Below, piece by piece: positions 1 through 6,033 of a stretch of 17,933 nucleotides of DNA. Position 1 is the first letter of the stretch; each line of letters opens with the position of its first letter. The notes beneath the pieces were generated by a model. That model did no database searches and was not told where the DNA came from. It saw only the letters and a program-made list of their open reading frames with translations. A program made the position numbers and the translations under genes. The DNA comes from an uncultured Collinsella sp. (GTDB taxonomy: Bacteria; Actinomycetota; Coriobacteriia; Coriobacteriales; Coriobacteriaceae), in the NCBI GenBank assembly GCA_900549745.1, contig URPJ01000024.1, positions 1 through 17,933 of the forward strand. The letters run 5' to 3'.

Positions 1-15
1 AGGCCCTCGCGGCCT
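1..15 (-). terminator. Possible hairpin downstream of truncated lysR
   Basis: AGGCC and GGCCT form a 5-bp inverted repeat around CTCGC, just after the stop codon of the minus-strand gene. Any U-tract would lie outside the window, so the terminator role is a guess from position. Confidence 0.25.
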
Positions 16-20
16 AGTCG

Positions 21-338
21 CTATTTAGGGCGTCCAAGATTTGGGGCGCAGTTCAAAATGGCGAGGCGGGCTTGCGGGGTGCCGCCGTCCTCGTAGCGCG
101 CCTCGAGCATATCGGCCTGCTCTACGACTTGACGCGCATAGCCCAAAAGCTCGGTGCCGTCGTTGGTGAGCGTGACGCCGCGGCTGGAGCGCGTAAAGAT
201 CTCCAGATGGAGTTCCTGTTCCAGGCTTTTGACGGCGTTTGAGATGTTGGACTGAGCGGTATAGAGGCGCTGAGCTGCGGCGTTGATTGAGCCGGACTCT
301 GCCACGGCAATCAGAAAACGAAGCTGCTGAAGGGTCAT
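21..338 (-). CDS. LysR-type regulator, DNA-binding half only (truncated)
   Basis: The 105-residue product opens with the classic LysR winged helix-turn-helix (MTLQQLRFLIAVAESGS, then AAAQRLYTAQSNISNAVKSLE, residues about 1-60) and the linker helix up to about residue 85. It then ends after a short unrelated tail, ILNCAPNLGRPK. Full-length LysR proteins are about 290-320 residues, so the whole ligand-binding domain is missing. I chose the ATG at 336-338 because AAAGGA lies 8 nt upstream; an ATG 9 nt earlier (345-347) touches that site and leaves no spacing. It diverges from the sulfhydrylase gene, the usual arrangement for a LysR regulator and its target. It is either a decayed gene or a small DNA-binding protein that could still occupy LysR sites. 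The fold call is secure; whether it functions is not. Confidence 0.8.
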   Translation of the reverse strand: MTLQQLRFLIAVAESGSINAAAQRLYTAQSNISNAVKSLEQELHLEIFTRSSRGVTLTNDGTELLGYARQVVEQADMLEARYEDGGTPQARLAILNCAPNLGRPK

Positions 339-398
339 CGACGCCATCCTTTCGATTGCTATCTATAAAACCGATAACAGGTTAGCGCTTTTAAGTGA

Positions 399-427
399 TT
401 GACCGAGCGAAACAATGCTCGTACTAT
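399..427 (+). promoter_or_regulatory. Sigma70-type promoter of the sulfhydrylase leader
   Basis: TTGACC (399-404), a 17-nt spacer and TACTAT (422-427) form a near-consensus promoter. Transcription would start near 434, giving a leader of about 178 nt before the sulfhydrylase ATG. Across the spacer lies an inverted repeat, CGAGC (404-408) and GCTCG (417-421), which could be an operator. Confidence 0.7.
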
Positions 428-474
428 TCAAAACACACAAAGGCGGTAGGTAATTAAACCGACCACGGAACCGG

Positions 475-556
475 GATGCGAAAGGAGGCCCGCATATGAA
501 TTGCTTACCAAGACGAATGCCGGGCTCCTGTTTGCGCCCGTTGGCGTGATCAGGAG
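475..556 (+). promoter_or_regulatory. Leader RNA with three mutually exclusive hairpins
   Basis: Hairpin A pairs ATGCG (476-480) with CGCAT (491-495), leaving the ribosome binding site AAAGGAGG in its loop. Hairpin B pairs 483-495 with 517-529 (AGGAG/CTCCT, CCCG/CGGG, CAT/ATG, two single-base bulges) and would bury that site. Hairpin C pairs CTCCTG (525-530) with CAGGAG (551-556), with an inner CGCC/GGCG stem. A and B share 491-495; B and C share 525-529. This overlap is the logic of a leader-peptide attenuator. No U-tract follows hairpin C, so control of translation or Rho access fits better than intrinsic termination. The pairing is seen; the function is inferred. Confidence 0.5.
496..549 (+). 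CDS. Putative 17-residue leader peptide upstream of O-acetylhomoserine sulfhydrylase
   Basis: An ATG sits 7 nt after a perfect AAAGGAGG site and opens a reading frame for MNCLPRRMPGSCLRPLA, ending in TGA. Of 17 residues, two are Cys and two are Met, the products of the pathway served by the gene downstream. The codons TTA, CCA, AGA and CGA come in a row and look rare for this GC-rich genome, which could slow a ribosome. Short Cys-containing leader peptides upstream of sulfur genes are known in Actinobacteria, and this one plausibly belongs to that class, though it lacks the common Streptomyces motif. It lies about 60 nt after the predicted transcription start and 62 nt before the structural gene. 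Stalling at Cys or Met codons would change which leader hairpins form. Too short to prove as coding by itself. Confidence 0.5.
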   Translation: MNCLPRRMPGSCLRPLA

Positions 557-611
557 ACAGCGACTTACTTCTCTCTAATTTGTTTACTTTTGTTCGATCA
601 AGGAGATCATC

Positions 612-1922
612 ATGAGCCAGTTCATCAACAACCCCGAGCACACCTTTGGTTTCGATACCCTGCAGCTTCACGTTGGCCAGGAGAGCGCCGATCCCGCATC
701 CGACTCCCGCGCCGTGCCTATCTACCAGACCACGAGCTATGTGTTCCGCAACTCCCAGCACGCCGCCGACCGCTTTGGCCTTGCCGATGTTGGTAACATC
801 TACGGCCGTCTGACCAACTCCACCCAGGGCGTCTTCGAGGACCGTATCGCCGCACTCGAGGGTGGCGTGGCAGGTCTCGCCGTCGCCTCCGGTGCTGCTG
901 CCATCACCTATACCCTGCAGGCTCTTGCCCAGGCCGGTGACCACGTGGTTGCCCAGAAGACCATCTACGGTGGCTCCTACAACCTGCTGGAGCATACGCT
1001 CTCCCAGTTTGGCGTCGAGACCACGTTTGTCGACGCTCATAACCTGGACGAGGTCGAGGGCGCCATCAAGGACAACACCACGGTCATCTATCTCGAGACG
1101 CTCGGCAACCCCAACTCCGACATCCCCAACATCGACGCCATCTCCGAGATCGCCAAGAAGCACGGTCTGCCGGTTGTCGTCGACAACACTTTCGGCACCC
1201 CGTATCTGTTCCGCCCGCTGGAGCATGGTGCCAACATCGTCGTCCACTCCGCAACCAAGTTCATCGGCGGCCACGGCACCTCGCTGGGCGGCGTGATCGT
1301 CGACGGCGGTAACTTCGATTGGAAGGCGAGCGGAAAGTACGCGCAGATCGCCGAGCCCAACCCCTCCTACCATGGCGTCTCGTTTGCCGAGGCTGCCGGT
1401 CCCGCCGCCTTCGCAACCTATGTCCGCGCCATCCTGCTGCGTGACGAGGGCGCCTGCATCAGCCCGTTCAACGCCTGGGTCCTGCTCCAGGGCACCGAGA
1501 CTCTGTCGCTGCGCGTTGACCGTCATGTCGAGAACACCAAGAAGGTCGTTGAGTTCCTGGCTGGTGACAGCCATGTTGCCAAGGTGAATCACCCGAGCCT
1601 GCCTGAGCACCCCGATCACGAGCTCTATCAGAAGTACTTCCCCAACGGCGGTGCCTCGATCTTTACCTTTGAGATTAAGGGTGGCCAGGAGGCAGCTTGG
1701 AAGTTCATTGATCATCTGCAGGTGTTCTCGCTGCTCGCCAACGTGGCCGACGTCAAGTCGCTCGTCGTGCACCCGGCTACCACCACGCACTCCCAGCTGT
1801 CTGCCGAGGAGCTCGCCGAGCAGAACATCACGCCCTCCACGATCCGTCTTTCCATCGGTACCGAGAATGCCGAGGATATCATTTGGGATCTGAAGCAGGC
1901 CTTCGCCGCGCTGGACGAGTAA
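612..1922 (+). CDS. O-acetylhomoserine sulfhydrylase (aminocarboxypropyltransferase)
   Basis: A pyridoxal-phosphate enzyme of the Cys/Met metabolism family that turns O-acetylhomoserine and sulfide (or methanethiol) into homocysteine (or methionine) in the cytoplasm. The 436-residue length is typical of the MetY branch. NIYGRLTNST (62-71) carries the cofactor-phosphate-binding Tyr and Arg, VVVDNTFGTPYLFRPL (188-203) the cofactor-binding Asp191, and VHSATKFIGGHGTSLGG (211-227) the Schiff-base Lys216. The ATG is 4 nt after AAGGAGAT. It is a single-gene transcript: strong promoter and long leader in front, strong terminator behind. The truncated LysR gene diverges from it. Cystathionine gamma-synthase and methionine gamma-lyase share the fold, but length and the DNTFGTPYLFRPLEHGA stretch favour O-acetylhomoserine sulfhydrylase. 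Confidence 0.93.
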   Translation: MSQFINNPEHTFGFDTLQLHVGQESADPASDSRAVPIYQTTSYVFRNSQHAADRFGLADVGNIYGRLTNSTQGVFEDRIAALEGGVAGLAVASGAAAITYTLQALAQAGDHVVAQKTIYGGSYNLLEHTLSQFGVETTFVDAHNLDEVEGAIKDNTTVIYLETLGNPNSDIPNIDAISEIAKKHGLPVVVDNTFGTPYLFRPLEHGANIVVHSATKFIGGHGTSLGGVIVDGGNFDWKASGKYAQIAEPNPSYHGVSFAEAAGPAAFATYVRAILLRDEGACISPFNAWVLLQGTETLSLRVDRHVENTKKVVEFLAGDSHVAKVNHPSLPEHPDHELYQKYFPNGGASIFTFEIKGGQEAAWKFIDHLQVFSLLANVADVKSLVVHPATTTHSQLSAEELAEQNITPSTIRLSIGTENAEDIIWDLKQAFAALDE

Positions 1923-1982
1923 GGCGACTTGTGCAAGGACCCCTTGCGACTCGATAGGTATAACTGTATAAAATGCCTGCTC

Positions 1983-2023
1983 AAGGCGCCTGTGCGAACA
2001 ATGGTTGCACAGGCGCCTTTTTT
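1983..2023 (+). terminator. Intrinsic terminator of the sulfhydrylase gene
   Basis: A perfect 13-bp stem, AAGGCGCCTGTGC (1983-1995) with GCACAGGCGCCTT (2007-2019), 11-nt loop, then a run of Ts to 2023. Confidence 0.93.
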
Positions 2024-2234
2024 GCATAGAGAGGGCGCAAAAACAGGGTTTTTGACACGCTTTATGCATTCGAGTTGTGGAAAACTCCTGTTGAGAGGAT
2101 GTGAGTTTTACGCAATTGACGTGCGCCTTTTAAGTAAAACCGCAGGTCGCGATTTGCTCGGGGTACTATGCAGCGCGATCGAATCACACGCAGCTCAAAC
2201 GCAGCAAAAACGCACTACGGAGGTTTCCAGCTAC
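2024..2234. other. Intergenic region, no gene seen
   Basis: With the terminator before it, this makes a 312-bp gap between genes. It holds isolated -35-like boxes (TTGACA 2052-2057, TTGACG 2116-2121) with no convincing -10 at the right distance, and one match to the DnaA box (TGTGGAAAA, 2076-2084). I found no small ORF with a good ribosome binding site. The promoter of the next gene must lie here but cannot be fixed by eye. Confidence 0.5.
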
Positions 2235-3011
2235 ATGAGGATTGATTCACGAAAACCGAAAGCCGCCGCCCTTTCCGCCGCTCTGACCGTGGCACTTTTG
2301 GCGGGCGCCGGTGCAACTGATGCCCACGCCGCAACACTGTCCGATACGGTTGGATCTACGCCGTCCGAGACGACGCTGGTGCAGCCCGTTGACTATCGCG
2401 GCGATGGTTATGGTTCCATGCAGGAGTGGAACGCCTCGATGGAGGCCAAGCGCGATTCCCTGGAGATGCGCGCTCAGATCATCATGAACATGTACGGTGA
2501 CTATGCCACCGATGACGAGCGCGCTGTGCTGCAGGGCTGTATCGATGGCGCGGGCAGCCTGTTGACGATGGGGGAGGTCGATGCGAAGTCGACCGAGCTC
2601 GATGAGCTGCGCACTGCGCTTGAGGATGCCAAGCGCGAAGCGCTCGAGGCTGCTGCCGCCGAGGCGGAGGCTGCCGAGGCCGCCCAGGCTTCGTACTACA
2701 ACGCCGGTTACACTTCGTCCTACGCGTCTGCCGCGTCCTGCGCGAACGGATCGGGCCTGACGCGCTCTGCGGGTGTCAATAACTACAACGGGCGCCGCGA
2801 GACCTATTACAGCAGCAATGTGCTTTATCACTATCGCACGGGCGAATGGACTCAGGATTCTGAGGGCTTTTGGCGCGATTCCGACGGCTATTACGTTGTT
2901 GCCGCGGGCGATATGGCCCAGGGCTCGACCTTTACGGGCTCCAAGGGTGATTGCAAGGTCTATGACTCCGGCTGCGCTGCCGGAACCACCGATTACTACA
3001 CCGGTTGGTAA
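2235..3011 (+). CDS. Secreted coiled-coil protein with a C-terminal 3D-like domain
   Basis: The 258-residue product starts with a signal peptide: basic MRIDSRKPK, a hydrophobic stretch to about residue 25, and a likely cleavage after DAHA. Residues about 65-155 are charged and Ala/Glu-rich and should form a coiled coil. A Tyr/Ser/Ala linker follows. The last 75 or so residues (ETYYSS, RDSDGYYVVAAGDMAQGSTF, then DCKVYDSGCAAGTTDYYTGW) resemble the 3D/double-psi beta-barrel domain of some Actinobacterial and Firmicute cell-wall proteins, ending in an Asp-rich turn and aromatic strand. I place it outside the membrane, perhaps as a wall-active or wall-bound protein; the enzyme activity is unknown. 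GGAGG lies 11 nt before the chosen ATG; upstream in-frame codons have no ribosome site and would spoil the signal peptide. No clear terminator follows. Confidence 0.75.
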   Translation: MRIDSRKPKAAALSAALTVALLAGAGATDAHAATLSDTVGSTPSETTLVQPVDYRGDGYGSMQEWNASMEAKRDSLEMRAQIIMNMYGDYATDDERAVLQGCIDGAGSLLTMGEVDAKSTELDELRTALEDAKREALEAAAAEAEAAEAAQASYYNAGYTSSYASAASCANGSGLTRSAGVNNYNGRRETYYSSNVLYHYRTGEWTQDSEGFWRDSDGYYVVAAGDMAQGSTFTGSKGDCKVYDSGCAAGTTDYYTGW

Positions 3012-3197
3012 TTTTTCTGCATCACGGATATTTGGCGGACGGGCGTCTTTACCGAGCTTTAGGGCAACGTAAGGACGTCCGTTCTATGTATGCGTTTGAG
3101 TTAACAGAGCCCTTACCGTGGCGGTACGCTGGGCGTATGGATGCGGGGCACACTGGTTCTTGAGAAATAAGGTCTTTCTCTTGGAGGAAGTGGTCTT

Positions 3198-3404
3198 GTG
3201 AATGCTCGAGATATCGCCGTTGCCGCCGTCGCGTTGATGCTTGGCTGCCTTGGTCCCACGGCCGCGCTCGTCGCGGGCATTCAGGGGACATGCGGGGCTG
3301 CTCCTATCGTGGTCGGCGCGCTGATCGCGGCCACGCTGCTGGGAAGTGCAGGTGTAGTCCTTTGTCGCGACGATGAGGACGAGGTTCCGGAGTCGCAACG
3401 CTAG
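3198..3404 (+). CDS. Small two-helix membrane protein, unknown function
   Basis: A 68-residue product starting at GTG, 7 nt or less after GGAGGAAG (3183-3190). Two hydrophobic segments, about residues 6-27 and 35-55, are joined by a short Gly/Cys loop, and the tail is acidic (CRDDEDEVPESQR), so it is probably a double-spanning inner-membrane protein with its charged end in the cytoplasm. A weak promoter is possible (TTAACA 3101-3106, 18 nt, TACGCT 3125-3130). It is followed by its own terminator, so it is expressed alone. I recognise no family. Real coding is supported by the ribosome site, the membrane pattern and the terminator. Confidence 0.65.
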   Translation: MNARDIAVAAVALMLGCLGPTAALVAGIQGTCGAAPIVVGALIAATLLGSAGVVLCRDDEDEVPESQR

Positions 3405-3444
3405 CTGTTGTGAGATTGACCGCCGGTCATAGACGAAGATGAAA

Positions 3445-3479
3445 GCCGCCGTAAGGGGAGTGCTCCTTGCGGCGGTTTT
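3445..3479 (+). terminator. Intrinsic terminator between convergent genes
   Basis: GCCGCCGTAAGG (3445-3456) pairs with CCTTGCGGCGG (3465-3475) and is followed by TTTT. It ends the small membrane protein transcript. Read on the minus strand the same hairpin could also stop the PanE-like gene, though with a poorer U-tract. Confidence 0.85.
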
Positions 3480-3512
3480 GCTGCTAAGGCTGTTGAATGC
3501 GGCGCGTTGGCG

Positions 3513-4427
3513 TTACCAGCTTGCCTCGATATCGCGAATGCGCTGATAGAGCCATTCGTTCTGCGGAACCTGGATATCGTGCTTGGCCGCGAGGCGGCGG
3601 ACGGTGCCCGCGAACTCCTCGACCTCTGTTTTGCGCTGCGCGATGCGGTCCTGAGCCATTGAGGGCATACCGGCGGGGTCGATTCCCTCGATGAGGTGCA
3701 CCATTTGCGTCAGGTCTGCTTCGGTCAGCTCAACGCCCTCGGCGTTGGCAACCGCAAGCGTCTCGCGCATGGCGGAGACAAAACAGCGGCGCTGCTCGGA
3801 GCCCGGCTCCGTGGCGCTTCCGTAGGTCCCGCCGTAGGCCATGCAGGTCTGGTTGATGCCGTCGTTGAGCATGAGTTTGGCCCACATGCGGTGCGCAATA
3901 TCGCGCTCGACGGTATGGGCGATGCCGCAGCGCGTGTAGAGCCCGTCGATAGCGGCGACGGTCGCGGGGTCCGTGCCGGCCGCCGCGCCAAAGCGGATCT
4001 CGCCCGCATTGGTAAAGGTGAGCGCGCCGTTGAGGAACACGGCGTCCATGCCCTGGCAGATACCCAGGACGGTATGCTCCCAGCCAAAGCGTTCGGCAAT
4101 CTTTTGCTCGCTCGTAATGCCGTTGCATAGCGAGGCGATGAGCGTGTTGGGTCCCACGACGCGCTCCATAGTCTTGAGTGCTTGGTCGAGACCGGTGGTC
4201 TTGACTGTCAGGATGACCAGATCGGCGGGCGTCGCCTCGCTGGCGCGGACGGACGTGAGATCGCAGGGCTTGCCGTTGACAGTGAGCGCATCGCCCGCGT
4301 GACGCTCAAAACGGGTGTCATCCATGATGTATTCGACGGCGTCGTTGCCGAGCGCCCGGGCGATCATGCTGCCGTAGAGCAGGCCGACGCCGCCCTTGCC
4401 GATAAAGGCGACCTTGTTGATCTGCAT
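3513..4427 (-). CDS. 2-dehydropantoate 2-reductase family protein (PanE/ApbA-like)
   Basis: An NADP-dependent reductase of the ketopantoate reductase family, which reduces 2-dehydropantoate to pantoate on the way to coenzyme A. The 304-residue protein has the Rossmann loop IGKGGVGLLYG (9-19), LCNGI with Asn102, the MWAKLMLNDGIN block with the family's catalytic Lys184 and nearby Asn188, and PSMAQD followed by TEVEEFAG matching the C-terminal substrate-binding serine and glutamate. I chose the ATG at 4425-4427 because GGGGAG lies 9 nt upstream; an ATG three codons earlier abuts it. No panB or panC is near, and paralogues of this family act on other 2-oxo acids, so the substrate is not certain. 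An intrinsic terminator sits directly upstream of its ribosome site, suggesting attenuation. Confidence 0.85.
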   Translation of the reverse strand: MQINKVAFIGKGGVGLLYGSMIARALGNDAVEYIMDDTRFERHAGDALTVNGKPCDLTSVRASEATPADLVILTVKTTGLDQALKTMERVVGPNTLIASLCNGITSEQKIAERFGWEHTVLGICQGMDAVFLNGALTFTNAGEIRFGAAAGTDPATVAAIDGLYTRCGIAHTVERDIAHRMWAKLMLNDGINQTCMAYGGTYGSATEPGSEQRRCFVSAMRETLAVANAEGVELTEADLTQMVHLIEGIDPAGMPSMAQDRIAQRKTEVEEFAGTVRRLAAKHDIQVPQNEWLYQRIRDIEASW

Positions 4428-4447
4428 GTGAATCATCTCCCCATGTA

Positions 4448-4471
4448 AAAGGCGCCCGCGTAAGGGGCGCC
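4448..4471 (-). terminator. Intrinsic terminator/attenuator just upstream of the PanE-like gene
   Basis: On the minus strand AGGCGCCC and GGGCGCCT form a perfect 8-bp stem with a 7-nt loop, followed by TTTTAC. It ends about 10 nt before the GGGGAG site of the PanE-like gene. It either ends the small ORF transcript upstream or acts as an attenuator of the reductase. Confidence 0.75.
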
Positions 4472-4520
4472 TGATGGATTGTATGCTGCCAGGGTGATTG
4501 GTGGGTGCGCGGGGCGGCTG

Positions 4521-4589
4521 TTATAAAAAAGAAACGTTTGCCTGGACGCTACGCTGCAGGGCAGACCGCAAAGACATGCGCGTGGTCAT
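4521..4589 (-). CDS. Putative 22-residue small ORF, possible leader peptide of the PanE-like gene
   Basis: AAAGGAG followed by a 6-nt spacer precedes an ATG that opens 22 codons (beginning MTTRMSLRSALQRS, ending NVSFL) and stops at TAA. The ribosome site lies in the loop of a GCCCG/CGGGC hairpin (4590-4610). About 50 nt after its stop comes an intrinsic terminator, then the PanE-like gene on the same strand. The product has no signal peptide or known family and no striking excess of one amino acid (four Ser, four Leu, three Arg). It could be a leader peptide whose translation decides readthrough, or a stand-alone small protein. Evidence for coding is the ribosome site and context only. Confidence 0.4.
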   Translation of the reverse strand: MTTRMSLRSALQRSVQANVSFL

Positions 4590-4615
4590 GCCCGGCTCCT
4601 TTCATCGGGCTTTTT
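4590..4615 (+). terminator. Short hairpin with T-run; on the minus strand it holds a ribosome site
   Basis: GCCCG (4590-4594) and CGGGC (4606-4610) form a 5-bp stem with 11-nt loop, then TTTTT. On the plus strand this looks like a weak intrinsic terminator, yet no plus-strand gene precedes it. On the minus strand the same hairpin displays AAAGGAG of the small ORF in its loop, with the ATG right after the stem. The second reading may be the relevant one. Confidence 0.4.
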
Positions 4616-4635
4616 GCTGATGTTAAAGCGGTGCC

Positions 4636-4665
4636 GTGACAGCTCGATTTCTGCTGCGTTACGAT
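4636..4665 (+). promoter_or_regulatory. Candidate promoter of the aldo/keto reductase gene
   Basis: GTGACA (4636-4641), an 18-nt spacer and TACGAT (4660-4665) give a moderate sigma70 match about 90 nt before the chosen start codon. Confidence 0.35.
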
Positions 4666-4752
4666 ACGTTCTCGATTGCGATTCCACGATGTTTCGGCTG
4701 CGTGACCATTGTGTTTCGCCTTGCCGGGGCGCTGATGGCGAAGGGAGGGGCC

Positions 4753-5943
4753 GTGCAATATCGCGTTGACCCCAAAAGCGGCAACCGTATCTCGGCGTTG
4801 GGTCTGGGCTGCATGAGGTTTCCCGGTGCGCCGGGACGTCCGGATGCGAAGACAGCCGATGCCATCATTTCCCGTGCGGTGGAGCAGGGGGTTAATTATC
4901 TGGACACCGCGTATCTCTATCCCGGTAACGAGGCGTGCGTGGGCGCCTCGCTTGAGCGCTTGGGGCTGCGTGACCGGGTGTTGCTGGCGACCAAGTTGCC
5001 GCATACTTCGTGCAAGTGCGCGGAGGATTTCGACCGGTTCTTCGATGAGCAACTGCGGCGCCTGCGGACCGACCATATCGACTATTACCTCATGCATAAC
5101 ATTACCTCGCCCGCCCAGTGGGAACGTGTGGTGGCGTTGGGCATTGAGGACTGGATCGCGTGTCAAAAGGCGGCGGGGCGCATTCGCCAGATTGGTTTTT
5201 CGTACCACGGCAGCGCGGTGGATTTCCTGACGATGCTTGACGCATATGACTGGGATTTTTGCCAGATACAGTACAACTATGCCGGCGAGCGTTACCAAGC
5301 GGGAACGGCAGGACTCATGGCGGCTGCGGAGCGCGGGCTCGCGGTGTTTGTGATGGAGCCGCTGCTGGGCGGGCGTTTAGCGGGCAAGCTGCCGCCACGG
5401 GCCCGCGCTGTGCTCGATAGTGCCCGTGACCCGCATTTGCGCACTCCTGCCGCCTGGGGTCTTTCGTGGGTGTGGAATCATCCTCAGGTGACGATGCTGC
5501 TTTCGGGTATGACCGATATCGCGCAGGTGGATGAGAATTCGTCACTGGCAGACCTCGCGTTGCCGAATTCGATGACTGCCAACCAGCTCGACACGATTGC
5601 GCGCGTGTTGATGGAGTTTGAGAAATCGAACCGTGTGCCCTGCACGGGATGCGGCTACTGCATGCCATGCCCCAAGGGTATCAACATTCCCGGCTGCTTT
5701 GCCGCCTACAACGCGAGCTATGCGCACAGCTGGTTTACGGGGCTGTCGCAATACTTTACGGCGAGTGCGGTGCGCACGAGCGAGCCCAAGCTCGTGAGCA
5801 ATTGCGTCAAGTGCGGCAAATGCGCGCGCCACTGCCCACAGCACATCGATATTCCCGAGCGTCTCGACGATGTGCGCCGACGTTTCCAGCCTGGTCCCGT
5901 GACGGCGGTGCTTAAGGCCTTCGGCAAAACGCGCTCCTCATGA
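4753..5943 (+). CDS. Aldo/keto reductase with C-terminal 4Fe-4S clusters
   Basis: A 396-residue oxidoreductase with a TIM-barrel aldo/keto reductase domain (about 1-285) joined to a ferredoxin-like tail. The catalytic tetrad can be read as Asp51 and Tyr56 (LDTAYLYPG), Lys81 (ATKLPH) and His115 (YYLMHN). The tail has CTGCGYCMPCP (Cys297, 300, 303, 306) and CVKCGKCARHCP (Cys351, 354, 357, 361), enough for two [4Fe-4S] clusters. This architecture is common in anaerobes; its substrate is generally unknown, and electrons may come from ferredoxin rather than only NAD(P)H. I chose the GTG at 4753 since it follows GGGAGGGG closely and gives the family start MQYR; the ATG at 4735 lacks a good site. 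A hairpin repeat follows the stop within a few bases and may help end the transcript. Confidence 0.88.
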   Translation: MQYRVDPKSGNRISALGLGCMRFPGAPGRPDAKTADAIISRAVEQGVNYLDTAYLYPGNEACVGASLERLGLRDRVLLATKLPHTSCKCAEDFDRFFDEQLRRLRTDHIDYYLMHNITSPAQWERVVALGIEDWIACQKAAGRIRQIGFSYHGSAVDFLTMLDAYDWDFCQIQYNYAGERYQAGTAGLMAAAERGLAVFVMEPLLGGRLAGKLPPRARAVLDSARDPHLRTPAAWGLSWVWNHPQVTMLLSGMTDIAQVDENSSLADLALPNSMTANQLDTIARVLMEFEKSNRVPCTGCGYCMPCPKGINIPGCFAAYNASYAHSWFTGLSQYFTASAVRTSEPKLVSNCVKCGKCARHCPQHIDIPERLDDVRRRFQPGPVTAVLKAFGKTRSS

Positions 5944-6022
5944 CCCTTTTATAACTTGCGGTGGAATAGTTCCTGTTTGCGGCAGAATAGGGGCCAAACA
6001 GGAACTATTTCACCGCAACTGA
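5944..6022 (+). repeat. Long hairpin repeat, copy 1 (before the Gfo/Idh/MocA gene)
   Basis: A 24-nt arm (5956-5979) pairs with 5995-6018 with only one G-U wobble, around a 15-nt loop containing AATAGGGG. Conserved flanks are CCCTTTTATAAC on the left and CTGA on the right. A second copy is at 7111-7189: outer stem and flanks match, while the inner stem differs but remains paired. Confidence 0.88.
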
Positions 6023-6033
6023 AGGGGGCTGTC

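Noticed and set aside
434..611. SAM riboswitch in the sulfhydrylase leader
   Set aside because: I could not match the conserved cores of SAM-I, SAM-II, SAM-III or SAM-IV; the stems seen do not form their junctions. A covariance search would be decisive.
363..2069. Long minus-strand open frame opposite the sulfhydrylase
   Set aside because: It is antisense to a clearly conserved enzyme, has no ribosome site, and its sequence is low-complexity; an effect of GC-biased codons.
2076..2084. DnaA box (TGTGGAAAA) as a sign of a replication origin
   Set aside because: A single copy, with no cluster, AT-rich unwinding region or dnaA/dnaN nearby.
4576..4620. 14-codon plus-strand ORF (MRVVMPGSFHRAFC) sharing MPGS with the sulfhydrylase leader peptide
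   Set aside because: No ribosome site; it lies antisense to the better supported minus-strand small ORF, and the likeness arises from the complement of AAAGGAGCCGGGC.
5956..6033. N-terminal extension of the Gfo/Idh/MocA protein encoded through hairpin copy 1 (and similarly 7123-7206 for nfo)
   Set aside because: The two translated extensions look alike only because they run through the repeat; base changes preserve pairing rather than protein, and each gene has its own good ribosome site downstream.
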